A DNA stretch of 64,000 nucleotides from Toxorhynchites rutilus septentrionalis. Taxonomy: Eukaryota > Arthropoda > Insecta > Diptera > Culicidae. The notes beneath the pieces are model-generated. The model saw only the letters and a program-made list of their open reading frames with translations, did no database searches and was not told where the DNA came from. The DNA lies in assembly GCF_029784135.1 (NCBI RefSeq), contig NC_073746.1, forward strand, positions 248,934,994-248,998,993, given 5' to 3'. The position numbers and the translations under genes were made by a program. Numbering within the stretch: the stretch's first letter is position 1; the number at the start of each line of letters is the position of its first letter. Of the stretch, positions 11,501 to 24,494 are shown one piece after another.

Positions 11501-14500
11501 ACATGAATATATTTTGAAAATTCCCAAAGGAACTGGCAGATTATTTTCAGTAACGATTAGTTATTTCCACATTTTCCTCGATACTGGAAGCCCACCAGTG
11601 GTTAATGCCAACTCGATAACCACCTGTTAATAGCACTTGATTGAAACATATTTGGTCACAGTGTAACATGGATAGAAAACATTCAATTAAACTCTTTCAC
11701 ATGAATTTATTTTGAAAATTCCCAGAGGAACTGGCAGATTATTTTCAGTAACGATGAGATATTTCCACATTTTCCTCGATACTGGAAGCCCACCAGTGGT
11801 TAATGCCAACTCGATAACCACCTGTTAATAGCACTTGATTGAAACATATTTGGTCACAGTGTAACATGGATAGAAAACATTCAATTAAACTCTTTCACAT
11901 GAATTTATTTTGAAAATTCCCAGAGGAACTGGCAGATTATTTTCAGTAACGATTAGATATTTCCACATTTTCCTCGATACTGGAAGCCCACCAGTGGTTA
12001 ATGCCAACTCGATAACCACCTGTTAATAGCACTTGATTGAAACATATTTGGTCACAGTGTAACATGGATAGAAAACATTCAATTAAACTCTTTCACATGA
12101 ATTTATTTTGAAAATTCCCAGAGGAACTGGCAGATTATTTTCAGTAACGATTAGATATTTCCACATTTTCCTCGATACTGGAAGCCCACCAGTGGTTAAT
12201 GCCAACTCGATAACCACCTGTTAATAGCACTTGATTGAAACATATTTGGTCACAGTGTTACATGGATAGAAAACATTCAATTAAACTCTTTCACATGAAT
12301 ATATTTTGAAAATTCCCAAAGGAACTGGCAGATTATTTTCAGTAACGATTAGTTATTTCCACATTTTCCTCGATACTGGAAGCCCACCAGTGGTTAATGC
12401 CAACTCGATAACCACCTGTTAATAGCACTTGATTGAAACATATTTGGTCACAGTGTAACATGGATAGAAAACATTCAATTAAACTCTTTCACATGAATAT
12501 ATTTTGAAAATTCCCAGAGGAACTGGCAGATTACTTTCAGTAACGATTAGATATTTCCACATTTTCCTCGATACTGGAAGCCCACCAGTGGTTAATGCCA
12601 ACTCGATAACCACCTGTTAGTAGCACTTGATTGAAACATATTTGGTCACAGTGTAACATGGATAGAAAACATTCAATTAAACTCTTTCACATGAATTTAT
12701 TTTGAAAATTCCCAGAGGAACTGGCAGATTATTTTCAGTAACGATTAGATATTTCCACATTTTCCTCGATACTGGAAGCCCACCAGTGGTTAATGCCAAC
12801 TCGATAACCACCTGTTAATAGCACTTGATTGAAACATATTTGGTCACAGTGTAACATGGATAGAAAACATTCAATTAAACTCTTTCACATGAATTTATTT
12901 TGAAAATTCCCAGAGGAACTGACAGATTATTTTCAGTAACGATTAGATATTTCCACATTTTCCTCGATACTGGAAGCCCACCAGTGGTTAATGCCAACTC
13001 GATAACCACCTGTTAGTAGCACTTGATTGAAACATATTTGGTCACAGTGTAACATGGATAGAAAACATTCAATTAAACTCTTTCACATGAATTTATTTTG
13101 AAAATTCCCAGAGGAACTGGCAGATTATTTTCAGTAACGATTAGATATTTCCACATTTTCCTCGATACTGGAAGCCCACCAGTGGTTAATGCCAACTCGA
13201 TAACCACCTGTTAATAGCACTTGATTGAAACATATTTGGTCACAGTGTAACATGGATAGAAAACATTCAATTAAACTCTTTCACATGAATTTATTTTGAA
13301 AATTCCCAGAGGAACTGACAGATTATTTTCAGTAACGATTAGATATTTCCACATTTTCCTCGATACTGGAAGCCCACCAGTGGTTAATGCCAACTCGATA
13401 ACCACCTGTTAGTAGCACTTGATTGAAACATATTTGGTCACAGTGTAACATGGATAGAAAACATTCAATTAAACTCTTTCACATGAATTTATTTTGAAAA
13501 TTCCCAGAGGAACTGGCAGATTATTTTCAGTAACGATTAGATATTTCCACATTTTCCTCGATACTGGAAGCCCACCAGTGGTTAATGCCAACTCGATAAC
13601 CACCTGTAAATAGCGCTTGATTGAAACATATTTGGTCACAGTGTAACATGGATAGAAAACATTCAATTAAACTCTTTCACATGAATTTATTTTGAAAATT
13701 CCCAGAGGAACTGGCAGATTATTTTCAGTAACGATTAGATATTTCCACATTTTCCTCGATACTGGAAGCCCACCAGTGGTTAATGCCAACTCGATAACCA
13801 CCTGTTAATAGCACTTGATTGAAACATATTTGGTCACAGTGTAACATGGATAGAAAACATTCAATTAAACTCTTTCACATGAATTTATTTTGAAAATTCC
13901 CAGAGGAACTGGCAGATTATTTTCAGTAACGATTAGATATTTCCACATTTTCCTCGATACTGGAAGCCCACCAGTGGTTAATGCCAACTCGATAACCACC
14001 TGTTAGTAGCACTTGATTGAAACATATTTGGTCACAGTGTAACATGGATAGAAAACATTCAATTAAACTCTTTCACATGAATTTATTTTGAAAATTCCCA
14101 GAGGAACTGGCAGATTATTTTCAGTAACGATTAGATATTTCCACATTTTCCTCGATACTGGAAGCCCACCAGTGGTTAATGCCAACTCGATAACCACCTG
14201 TTAATAGCACTTGATTGAAACATATTTGGTCACAGTGTTACATGGATAGAAAACATTCAATTAAACTCTTTCACATGAATATATTTTGAAAATTCCCAAA
14301 GGAACTGGCAGATTATTTTCAGTAACGATTAGTTATTTCCACATTTTCCTCGATACTGGAAGCCCACCAGTGGTTAATGCCAACTCGATAACCACCTGTT
14401 AATAGCACTTGATTGAAACATATTTGGTCACAGTGTAACATGGATAGAAAACATTCAATTAAACTCTTTCACATGAATTTATTTTGAAAATTCCCAGAGG

Positions 14501-17500
14501 AACTGGCAGATTATTTTCAGTAACGATGAGATATTTCCACATTTTCCTCGATACTGGAAGCCCACCAGTGGTTAATGCCAACTCGATAACCACCTGTTAA
14601 TAGCACTTGATTGAAACATATTTGGTCATAGTGTAACATGGATAGAAAACATTCAATTAAACTCTTTCACATGAATTTATTTTGAAAATTCCCAGAGGAA
14701 CTGGCAGATTATTTTCAGTAACGATGAGATATTTCCACATTTTCCTCGATACTGGAAGCCCACCAGTGGTTAATGCCAACTCGATAACCACCTGTTAATA
14801 GCACTTGATTGAAACATATTTGGTCACAGTGTAACATGGATAGAAAACATTCAATTAAACTCTTTCACATGAATTTATTTTGAAAATTCCCAGAGGAACT
14901 GGCAGATTATTTTCAGTAACGATTAGATATTTCCACATTTTCCTCGATACTGGAAGCCCACCAGTGGTTAATGCCAACTCGATAACCACCTGTTAATAGC
15001 ACTTGATTGAAACATATTTGGTCACAGTGTTACATGGATAGAAAACATTCAATTAAACTCTTTCACATGAATATATTTTGAAAATTCCCAAAGGAACTGG
15101 CAGATTATTTTCAGTAACGATTAGTTATTTCCACATTTTCCTCGATACTGGAAGCCCACCAGTGGTTAATGCCAACTCGATAACCACCTGTTAATAGCAC
15201 TTGATTGAAACATATTTGGTCACAGTGTAACATGGATAGAAAACATTCAATTAAACTCTTTCACATGAATATATTTTGAAAATTCCCAGAGGAACTGGCA
15301 GATTACTTTCAGTAACGATTAGATATTTCCACATTTTCCTCGATACTGGAAGCCCACCAGTGGTTAATGCCAACTCGATAACCACCTGTTAGTAGCACTT
15401 GATTGAAACATATTTGGTCACAGTGTAACATGGATAGAAAACATTCAATTAAACTCTTTCACATGAATTTATTTTGAAAATTCCCAGAGGAACTGGCAGA
15501 TTATTTTCAGTAACGATTAGATATTTCCACATTTTCCTCGATACTGGAAGCCCACCAGTGGTTAATGCCAACTCGATAACCACCTGTTAATAGCACTTGA
15601 TTGAAACATATTTGGTCACAGTGTAACATGGATAGAAAACATTCAATTAAACTCTTTCACATGAATTTATTTTGAAAATTCCCAGAGGAACTGACAGATT
15701 ATTTTCAGTAACGATTAGATATTTCCACATTTTCCTCGATACTGGAAGCCCACCAGTGGTTAATGCCAACTCGATAACCACCTGTTAGTAGCACTTGATT
15801 GAAACATATTTGGTCACAGTGTAACATGGATAGAAAACATTCAATTAAACTCTTTCACATGAATTTATTTTGAAAATTCCCAGAGGAACTGGCAGATTAT
15901 TTTCAGTAACGATTAGATATTTCCACATTTTCCTCGATACTGGAAGCCCACCAGTGGTTAATGCCAACTCGATAACCACCTGTAAATAGCGCTTGATTGA
16001 AACATATTTGGTCACAGTGTAACATGGATAGAAAACATTCAATTAAACTCTTTCACATGAATTTATTTTGAAAATTCCCAGAGGAACTGGCAGATTATTT
16101 TCAGTAACGATTAGATATTTCCACATTTTCCTCGATACTGGAAGCCCACCAGTGGTTAATGCCAACTCGATAACCACCTGTTAATAGCACTTGATTGAAA
16201 CATATTTGGTCACAGTGTAACATGGATAGAAAACATTCAATTAAACTCTTTCACATGAATTTATTTTGAAAATTCCCAGAGGAACTGGCAGATTATTTTC
16301 AGTAACGATTAGATATTTCCACATTTTCCTCGATACTGGAAGCCCACTCGATAACCACCTGTTAATAGCACTTGATTGAAACATATTTGGTCACAGTGTA
16401 ACATGGATAGAAAACATTCAATTAAACTCTTTCACATGAATTTATTTTGAAAATTCCCAGAGGAACTGGCAGATTATTTTCAGTAACGATTAGATATTTC
16501 CACATTTTCCTCGATACTGGAAGCCCACCAGTGGTTAATGCCAACTCGATAACCACCTGTTAGTAGCACTTGATTGAAACATATTTGGTCACAGTGTAAC
16601 ATGGATAGAAAACATTCAATTAAACTCTTTCACATGAATTTATTTTGAAAATTCCCAGAGGAACTGGCAGATTATTTTCAGTAACGATTAGATATTTCCA
16701 CATTTTCCTCGATACTGGAAGCCCACCAGTGGTTAATGCCAACTCGATAACCACCTGTAAATAGCGCTTGATTGAAACATATTTGGTCACAGTGTAACAT
16801 GGATAGAAAACATTCAATTAAACTCTTTCACATGAATTTATTTTGAAAATTCCCAGAGGAACTGGCAGATTATTTTCAGTAACGATTAGATATTTCCACA
16901 TTTTCCTCGATACTGGAAGCCCACCAGTGGTTAATGCCAACTCGATAACCACCTGTTAATAGCACTTGATTGAAACATATTTGGTCACAGTGTAACATGG
17001 ATAGAAAACATTCAATTAAACTCTTTCACATGAATTTATTTTGAAAATTCCCAGAGGAACTGGCAGATTATTTTCAGTAACGATTAGATATTTCCACATT
17101 TTCCTCGATACTGGAAGCCCACCAGTGGTTAATGCCAACTCGATAACCACCTGTTAATAGCACTTGATTGAAACATATCTGGTCACAGTGTTACATGGAT
17201 AGAAAACATTCAATTAAACTCTTTCACATGAATATATTTTGAAAATTCCCAAAGGAACTGGCAGATTATTTTCAGTAACGATTAGTTATTTCCACATTTT
17301 CCTCGATACTGGAAGCCCACCAGTGGTTAATGCCAACTCGATAACCACCTGTTAATAGCACTTGATTGAAACATATTTGGTCACAGTGTAACATGGATAG
17401 AAAACATTCAATTAAACTCTTTCACATGAATTTATTTTGAAAATTCCCAGAGGAACTGGCAGATTATTTTCAGTAACGATGAGATATTTCCACATTTTCC

Positions 17501-20500
17501 TCGATACTGGAAGCCCACCAGTGGTTAATGCCAACTCGATAACCACCTGTTAATAGCACTTGATTGAAACATATTTGGTCATAGTGTAACATGGATAGAA
17601 AACATTCAATTAAACTCTTTCACATGAATTTATTTTGAAAATTCCCAGAGGAACTGGCAGATTATTTTCAGTAACGATGAGATATTTCCACATTTTCCTC
17701 GATACTGGAAGCCCACCAGTGGTTAATGCCAACTCGATAACCACCTGTTAATAGCACTTGATTGAAACATATTTGGTCACAGTGTAACATGGATAGAAAA
17801 CATTCAATTAAACTCTTTCACATGAATTTATTTTGAAAATTCCCAGAGGAACTGGCAGATTATTTTCAGTAACGATTAGATATTTCCACATTTTCCTCGA
17901 TACTGGAAGCCCACCAGTGGTTAATGCCAACTCGATAACCACCTGTTAATAGCACTTGATTGAAACATATTTGGTCACAGTGTTACATGGATAGAAAACA
18001 TTCAATTAAACTCTTTCACATGAATATATTTTGAAAATTCCCAAAGGAACTGGCAGATTATTTTCAGTAACGATTAGTTATTTCCACATTTTCCTCGATA
18101 CTGGAAGCCCACCAGTGGTTAATGCCAACTCGATAACCACCTGTTAATAGCACTTGATTGAAACATATTTGGTCACAGTGTAACATGGATAGAAAACATT
18201 CAATTAAACTCTTTCACATGAATATATTTTGAAAATTCCCAGAGGAACTGGCAGATTACTTTCAGTAACGATTAGATATTTCCACATTTTCCTCGATACT
18301 GGAAGCCCACCAGTGGTTAATGCCAACTCGATAACCACCTGTTAGTAGCACTTGATTGAAACATATTTGGTCACAGTGTAACATGGATAGAAAACATTCA
18401 ATTAAACTCTTTCACATGAATTTATTTTGAAAATTCCCAGAGGAACTGGCAGATTATTTTCAGTAACGATTAGATATTTCCACATTTTCCTCGATACTGG
18501 AAGCCCACCAGTGGTTAATGCCAACTCGATAACCACCTGTTAATAGCACTTGATTGAAACATATTTGGTCACAGTGTAACATGGATAGAAAACATTCAAT
18601 TAAACTCTTTCACATGAATTTATTTTGAAAATTCCCAGAGGAACTGACAGATTATTTTCAGTAACGATTAGATATTTCCACATTTTCCTCGATACTGGAA
18701 GCCCACCAGTGGTTAATGCCAACTCGATAACCACCTGTTAGTAGCACTTGATTGAAACATATTTGGTCACAGTGTAACATGGATAGAAAACATTCAATTA
18801 AACTCTTTCACATGAATTTATTTTGAAAATTCCCAGAGGAACTGGCAGATTATTTTCAGTAACGATTAGATATTTCCACATTTTCCTCGATACTGGAAGC
18901 CCACCAGTGGTTAATGCCAACTCGATAACCACCTGTAAATAGCGCTTGATTGAAACATATTTGGTCACAGTGTAACATGGATAGAAAACATTCAATTAAA
19001 CTCTTTCACATGAATTTATTTTGAAAATTCCCAGAGGAACTGGCAGATTATTTTCAGTAACGATTAGATATTTCCACATTTTCCTCGATACTGGAAGCCC
19101 ACCAGTGGTTAATGCCAACTCGATAACCACCTGTTAATAGCACTTGATTGAAACATATTTGGTCACAGTGTAACATGGATAGAAAACATTCAATTAAACT
19201 CTTTCACATGAATTTATTTTGAAAATTCCCAGAGGAACTGGCAGATTATTTTCAGTAACGATTAGATATTTCCACATTTTCCTCGATACTGGAAGCCCAC
19301 TCGATAACCACCTGTTAATAGCACTTGATTGAAACATATTTGGTCACAGTGTAACATGGATAGAAAACATTCAATTAAACTCTTTCACATGAATTTATTT
19401 TGAAAATTCCCAGAGGAACTGGCAGATTATTTTCAGTAACGATTAGATATTTCCACATTTTCCTCGATACTGGAAGCCCACCAGTGGTTAATGCCAACTC
19501 GATAACCACCTGTTAGTAGCACTTGATTGAAACATATTTGGTCACAGTGTAACATGGATAGAAAACATTCAATTAAACTCTTTCACATGAATTTATTTTG
19601 AAAATTCCCAGAGGAACTGGCAGATTATTTTCAGTAACGATTAGATATTTCCACATTTTCCTCGATACTGGAAGCCCACCAGTGGTTAATGCCAACTCGA
19701 TAACCACCTGTAAATAGCGCTTGATTGAAACATATTTGGTCACAGTGTAACATGGATAGAAAACATTCAATTAAACTCTTTCACATGAATTTATTTTGAA
19801 AATTCCCAGAGGAACTGGCAGATTATTTTCAGTAACGATTAGATATTTCCACATTTTCCTCGATACTGGAAGCCCACCAGTGGTTAATGCCAACTCGATA
19901 ACCACCTGTTAATAGCACTTGATTGAAACATATTTGGTCACAGTGTTACATGGATAGAAAACATTCAATTAAACTCTTTCACATGAATATATTTTGAAAA
20001 TTCCCAAAGGAACTGGCAGATTATTTTCAGTAACGATTAGTTATTTCCACATTTTCCTCGATACTGGAAGCCCACCAGTGGTTAATGCCAACTCGATAAC
20101 CACCTGTTAATAGCACTTGATTGAAACATATTTGGTCACAGTGTTACATGGATAGAAAACATTCAATTAAACTCTTTCACATGAATATATTTTGAAAATT
20201 CCCAAAGGAACTGGCAGATTATTTTCAGTAACGATTAGTTATTTCCACATTTTCCTCGATACTGGAAGCCCACCAGTGGTTAATGCCAACTCGATAACCA
20301 CCTGTTAATAGCACTTGATTGAAACATATTTGGTCACAGTGTAACATGGATAGAAAACATTCAATTAAACTCTTTCACATGAATTTATTTTGAAAATTCC
20401 CAGAGGAACTGGCAGATTATTTTCAGTAACGATTAGATATTTCCACATTTTCCTCGATACTGGAAGCCCACCAGTGGTTAATGCCAACTCGATAACCACC

Positions 20501-20906
20501 TGTAAATAGCGCTTGATTGAAACATATTTGGTCACAGTGTAACATGGATAGAAAACATTCAATTAAACTCTTTCACATGAATTTATTTTGAAAATTCCCA
20601 GAGGAACTGGCATATTATTTTCAGTAACGATTAGATATTTCCACATTTTCCTCGATACTGGAAGCCCACCAGTGGTTAATGCCAACTCGATAACCACCTG
20701 TTAATAGCACTTGATTGAAACATATTTGGTCACAGTGTTACATGGATAAAAAACATTCAATTAAACTCTTTCACATGAATATATTTTGAAAATTCCCAAA
20801 GGAACTGGCAGATTATTTTCAGTAACGATTGGATATTTCCACATTTTCCTCGATACTGGAAGCCCACCAGTGGTTAATGCCAACTCGATAACCACCTGTT
20901 AATAGC
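8502..20906 (-). repeat. 198-bp satellite array, 62 full monomers plus a partial one
   Basis: Monomers begin at GGATAGAAAACATTC (8502, 8700, 8898 ... 20744), exactly 198 bp apart. The span from 8502 to 20744 equals 62 monomers minus two 17-bp deletions (near 16347 and 19300, where CCAGTGGTTAATGCCAA is lost). Variants recur in order: GTTACATGG with ATATATTTT; GATGAGAT; GATTACTTTC; GTTAGTAGC; CTGACAG; TAAATAGCGC. This gives higher-order blocks of 12, 14 and 15 monomers; the last block (2953 bp) is duplicated. The 65-codon minus-strand frames in the array are the TAAATAGCGC variants, not genes. The strand given is that of the putative leader promoter at 21097-21132. Confidence 0.95.
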
Positions 20907-21385
20907 CGCGCGTGTATGTGTGTGTAGCGATGTCTTCCCAGGGAACCGTTTGTGGCATCACTCTCCTCCTGATAGATTCCCTTCTGGCCTAGGGTGCACA
21001 AACAGGGTCTTGGTGACACCGTTCATCCGCGCTTTTATGATAAATAAAGAGCTTCACCGCAACAGCGACAACATGCTCCAATCGCTGTTCAATTAGAACT
21101 GAGTGGATTTCCGAGCGCCGCTCGCTTATATACCGATTGGTGATTTCAATAGCCTGTTTTGAAAGCAATTTTAAGACTATTGAAACAAGTTTTTGGATCA
21201 AAAAGTAACAAGTATATAACGCGTAGACATTTTATCTTTCGAATGAAGTGTTTATCATACCATTTCGTTCAGTTGTTTAGGAGCTATTAACGCTCAAAAT
21301 CTCGGTCTCCGGCGTAACGCTTTCGTTTTCGAAACTTTACACCCCGGTATAGAAATGAAAGACGTAGTCCTACGTCAAAAAAACA
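20907..21385 (-). repeat. Left leader module of the satellite array
   Basis: Single-copy-like block joined directly to the last satellite monomer. It is the reverse complement of the right leader (34861-35340) with few differences. On the minus strand it reads: GACGTAGGACTACGTC palindrome, CGAAAACGAAAGCGTTACG, TATA box, initiator, then a 190-bp transcribed-looking leader, then the array. A short (GT)n tract lies near 20910-20925. Confidence 0.75.
21097..21132 (-). promoter_or_regulatory. Putative Pol II core promoter facing the satellite array
   Basis: On the minus strand TATATAAG (21125-21132) is followed at the expected distance by the arthropod initiator TCAGTT (21097-21102), placing +1 near 21100 and the TATA box at about -32 to -25. 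The direction is leftward into the 198-bp array. The same pair with the same spacing is kept in the right arm (35113-35148). Inferred from motifs only. Confidence 0.55.
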
Positions 21386-21863
21386 CAAATAAGTCACGCA
21401 CGTTTTATCAGTCATCCAGCTAGCGACCGGACGGCAGCGAGACTTTCGGAATAGTATTTCTCAAGTTTCTTTAGTTTTCCAAAATGGTCTTTCTCAAGGC
21501 TAAACGCGTTTGAGCTGAGAAAGTTTAGAGCCACTATAAATCAAAGGAATATCTTCAAGAAATCCGTACATACTCCTAAACTTACAAAAGGTTTATCCAG
21601 CCAGAACATAAATATAAAATAAATTTTTAGAATGCATCGAAATTTCTAGAATAACTTTTGAGTCAAAATTTCTAGAGTCCCTGAAAAGGATCGATGGGCT
21701 TGCGTTGTTTTGTATACGCAGCTGAAGATGGTTGATTCAAGATTGAAAACGGAGAAGGCAAGCCAAAAACAATCTACAAAAAGACATAATATTTGGTAAA
21801 AAGATTTATTGTGTAAACAAAATCGTTTATCGTAAAAAATCCTTGCAGCTGATGCGATACTAC
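21386..21863. other. Inner flank of left arm, no gene
   Basis: The first 60 bp (AGCTAGCGACCGGACGGCAG) match, inverted, the sequence near 34530-34600, so the inverted homology reaches at least 21450. The remainder is non-coding and ends at the TA target of the ITmD37E transposon. Confidence 0.5.
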
Positions 21864-22029
21864 TAAAGGGTGTGTCACATCAAATTGCATCACGGAAAAA
21901 ACGCTGTAGAAATTCGCCCAGTAGACCGATCCTTTTGAAAATTTTAGACAGTAAAATAAAAACTATTAAACAACTTTTGGCATTTTCTTTTTATTCATAC
22001 TTCGAGCCCAAGCCCGTATGCTCGCACCT

Positions 22030-23463
22030 TGTAACCGTTCGAAGTCCCGACACGCGAGTGTAGTGAAACACGGTGGCTTTAGCGCCACTCCCAGTAGGGA
22101 GACCACCTGTCGTGTTGAATTAATGCCCGACTAACTACAAGAATAGCTCAGGGTCAAGTTAGCCTCGAACGATCACGTACGATTCCAGTAAGAGGTCACG
22201 TAGTTACAGGTGAACTCTCTTGCAAGAAATCATGTCCGACCAATGCGCGGATTTCACGAACGCACAAAGAAACACTTTCAAAAATCTCACCAAACCGAAT
22301 GAAAGCGTTGGGAGAGCGAATCAATCACCAATCTTCGAGAAATGAATAAAATCTATTAGGAAATGTTATCTCAATGAAGGAAAGAAAACAGTGTTTAGAA
22401 CCCTATTTACAATTTTATTTTCTACTTGTTACCTACTCTCTCCTTCTTCTCTTCCTACCCTAATTCTCCCTTTTATCCTTCTCTCTTCCCAAATTTCTCC
22501 AAGTTAAGAAATTCAACATAAATTAACGTAACGTGTAACGTGTTACGTTTCACGACATGGCCATGCGTAAAGTTAGCACCTACCTGCGCGCAGGGTTTTA
22601 CCGGACGTTGCTGACTGGCTGCGTGCTATGCTGTGTGCGCTGATACAGGCTGGATACAGATGAAGCCCGATTTATCGTCGGTATGCCACCGGTATGTTTC
22701 TTCCAGCAACTACCTCACAGTATATTGCGGTCGGGTCACAAATCAAAAAGCCCAGCGTGTAATGGCGGTCGCTGGGGGACACTGCGACTTCGTCGAATGC
22801 CGGTAGGATGATCCTTAATGTCACACATCCGTTTCGTTGCGGTTGGAATAAAAACCTATCGTGCTCCGAAAGAGCTCATTGAATCGGGGAATATCTCCGT
22901 CCCACGTATGCCGCCTGTTGAACAGGCTTTCTGTTCAACGGTAAGGGAAACTCATAATTTTGGGAATGGGAATGAGAGAAGCGGAATTACCTGCTATCCT
23001 TGTATAATAAAATTCAAGCGGAACACAATAATATTTTCTTTGTAATTTCAGTTCACTAATGAAACAAAAAATAAATAAATCTATATAAACTAAACGTACT
23101 TTGAAAACTACCGTTTCTATTATCTATCGAAACAACATCTCCACTAAGTACCTTTTGTACTTTCACTTTAGGAAAAAATCGTTCCACTCTCCGACCGCTC
23201 CGCAAACGAAATGGCCGAGAGTTCCTGAAAATAGTAGGCCGAGGCCGTAGCATGCCAAATGGCGACTTATTTCCGCCCGAAAGTTTCTTGCAAACGATTT
23301 CGCCGTGAAACTGTACGTCGTTCCCTTATCGATAGTCATTATCGATAATGGATACCTGAGGAAAACTGGACCCCTAATAGATGTCGTTGTTGTTGTTTTT
23401 TTTTTTAAAAAAATATTCGGCAATTATTCTTTTTTTTAATATTGACAGCGGAAAAACGTTACA
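22030..23463 (-). repeat. 3' LTR of the gypsy-type element
   Basis: Direct copy of 29979-31412 (offset 7949) with no mismatch noticed. Contains two DREF-type TATCGATA sites (23327-23334 and 23340-23347), an ACGTAACGTGTAACGTGTTACGT cluster near 22522-22548 and pyrimidine-rich blocks near 22430-22500. Small open frames inside the LTR occur identically in both copies and are unlikely to be genes. Confidence 0.95.
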
Positions 23464-23474
23464 TCACCCCTCAC
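23464..23474 (-). promoter_or_regulatory. Polypurine tract
   Basis: Minus strand GTGAGGGGTGA immediately precedes the 3' LTR, the expected place for plus-strand priming in reverse transcription. Confidence 0.6.
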
Positions 23475-24494
23475 AGTTTTATGAAAATTTGATCAATTAA
23501 TTGATCAAATTTTCATAATCCAGATCATAGATATTTTTTTCTACAACCACATATGTCAGATCAATCACAAGATGTATGCTACAACAATTCAATTGATATA
23601 CTCAATTACGTAAACTTGACCAAACTAAAAAATTCTGCTATGCTTCGTTTGAACTGAATTTCTCCTCATCGAAATATTTCATCGCTGATGTTTCGACCCA
23701 CTGGAAACTCTGTTACCGAAATAGGAATTGCAAAAGACTTTATCTTGTCCATAAATCTGATATATTTTAATACAAAAAAAAATAATTCTGCTCATCAAAT
23801 ACCAATTTGACCTACATCAGAGTATATGCTTTCATATAATAGTGTACTACTTAATATATAATACCGCACCGCTCTACGCGGAATAAAAACATCGAATTGA
23901 ACTGACAGCATAACGCTATACCCTGTGATCGAAATACGAACTGTCATCGGTACAACTGTCATTGCGTTACGTGAAAAGTATTTGGAGCTCTGGAGTGATG
24001 CACATGCCGATTAGGAAATTTTAAAATTTGAGAAATATTGTAAAAAAAAGGTAAGAATTCTATTTGATTATCTGTATCATTTTGTTGTTTTTTTCTGTTT
24101 ACTAATATCTGCGTTATTTTCCAGATCTTTTCAGGTTCTCTTTTCAGGTTTTTTCTCCATATTTTTTTTCAGGTTTAGAACAAAGAGGATGGTGTAATAT
24201 CGACTACATCGACACTAGGAACAAAAAAACATTGACATCGACTATATCGACACTTTTGTTATGTTTTTATGTTCAGGTTGGTGAGCGATGCTAAAAAAGT
24301 GATGAGATTAGATTTGCATGATTGATATTGTAACGATGTTCCGCTTCGGTGATGACATCGATAAGGTTAGGCTATGTAAACAAACAAGGCTAACATAGGT
24401 TTACAAATCTAATTCGCTCAATCTACCTGACATATTTTCTTTCTTTCTCGTACATTTCCATCTTTGGATAATGTCATAGCTTGATCAACTTTAT
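23475..24494. other. Element 3' untranslated region with 40-bp palindrome
   Basis: Lies between the pol stop and the polypurine tract. No env or other frame on the minus strand. A perfect 40-bp palindrome centred at 23498/23499 (23479-23518) lies next to the tract. The word ATCGACACT/TATCGACACT is repeated near 24200-24260. The plus strand shows a GTAAG...CCAG pair (24050-24124) that resembles an intron, with no coding frame to support it. Confidence 0.6.

Noticed and set aside
10697..20562. Seven identical 65-codon minus-strand frames
   Set aside because: They recur only in satellite monomers carrying the TAAATAGCGC variant, which removes a stop; they have no start context, splice partners or domain.
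8502..20906. Possible CRISPR-like array
   Set aside because: The period is a full 198-bp monomer with no unique spacers, in a eukaryotic genome; this is satellite DNA.
24050..24124. Plus-strand intron-like GTAAG...CCAG in the retrotransposon 3' region
   Set aside because: No coding frames flank it and it is antisense to the element.
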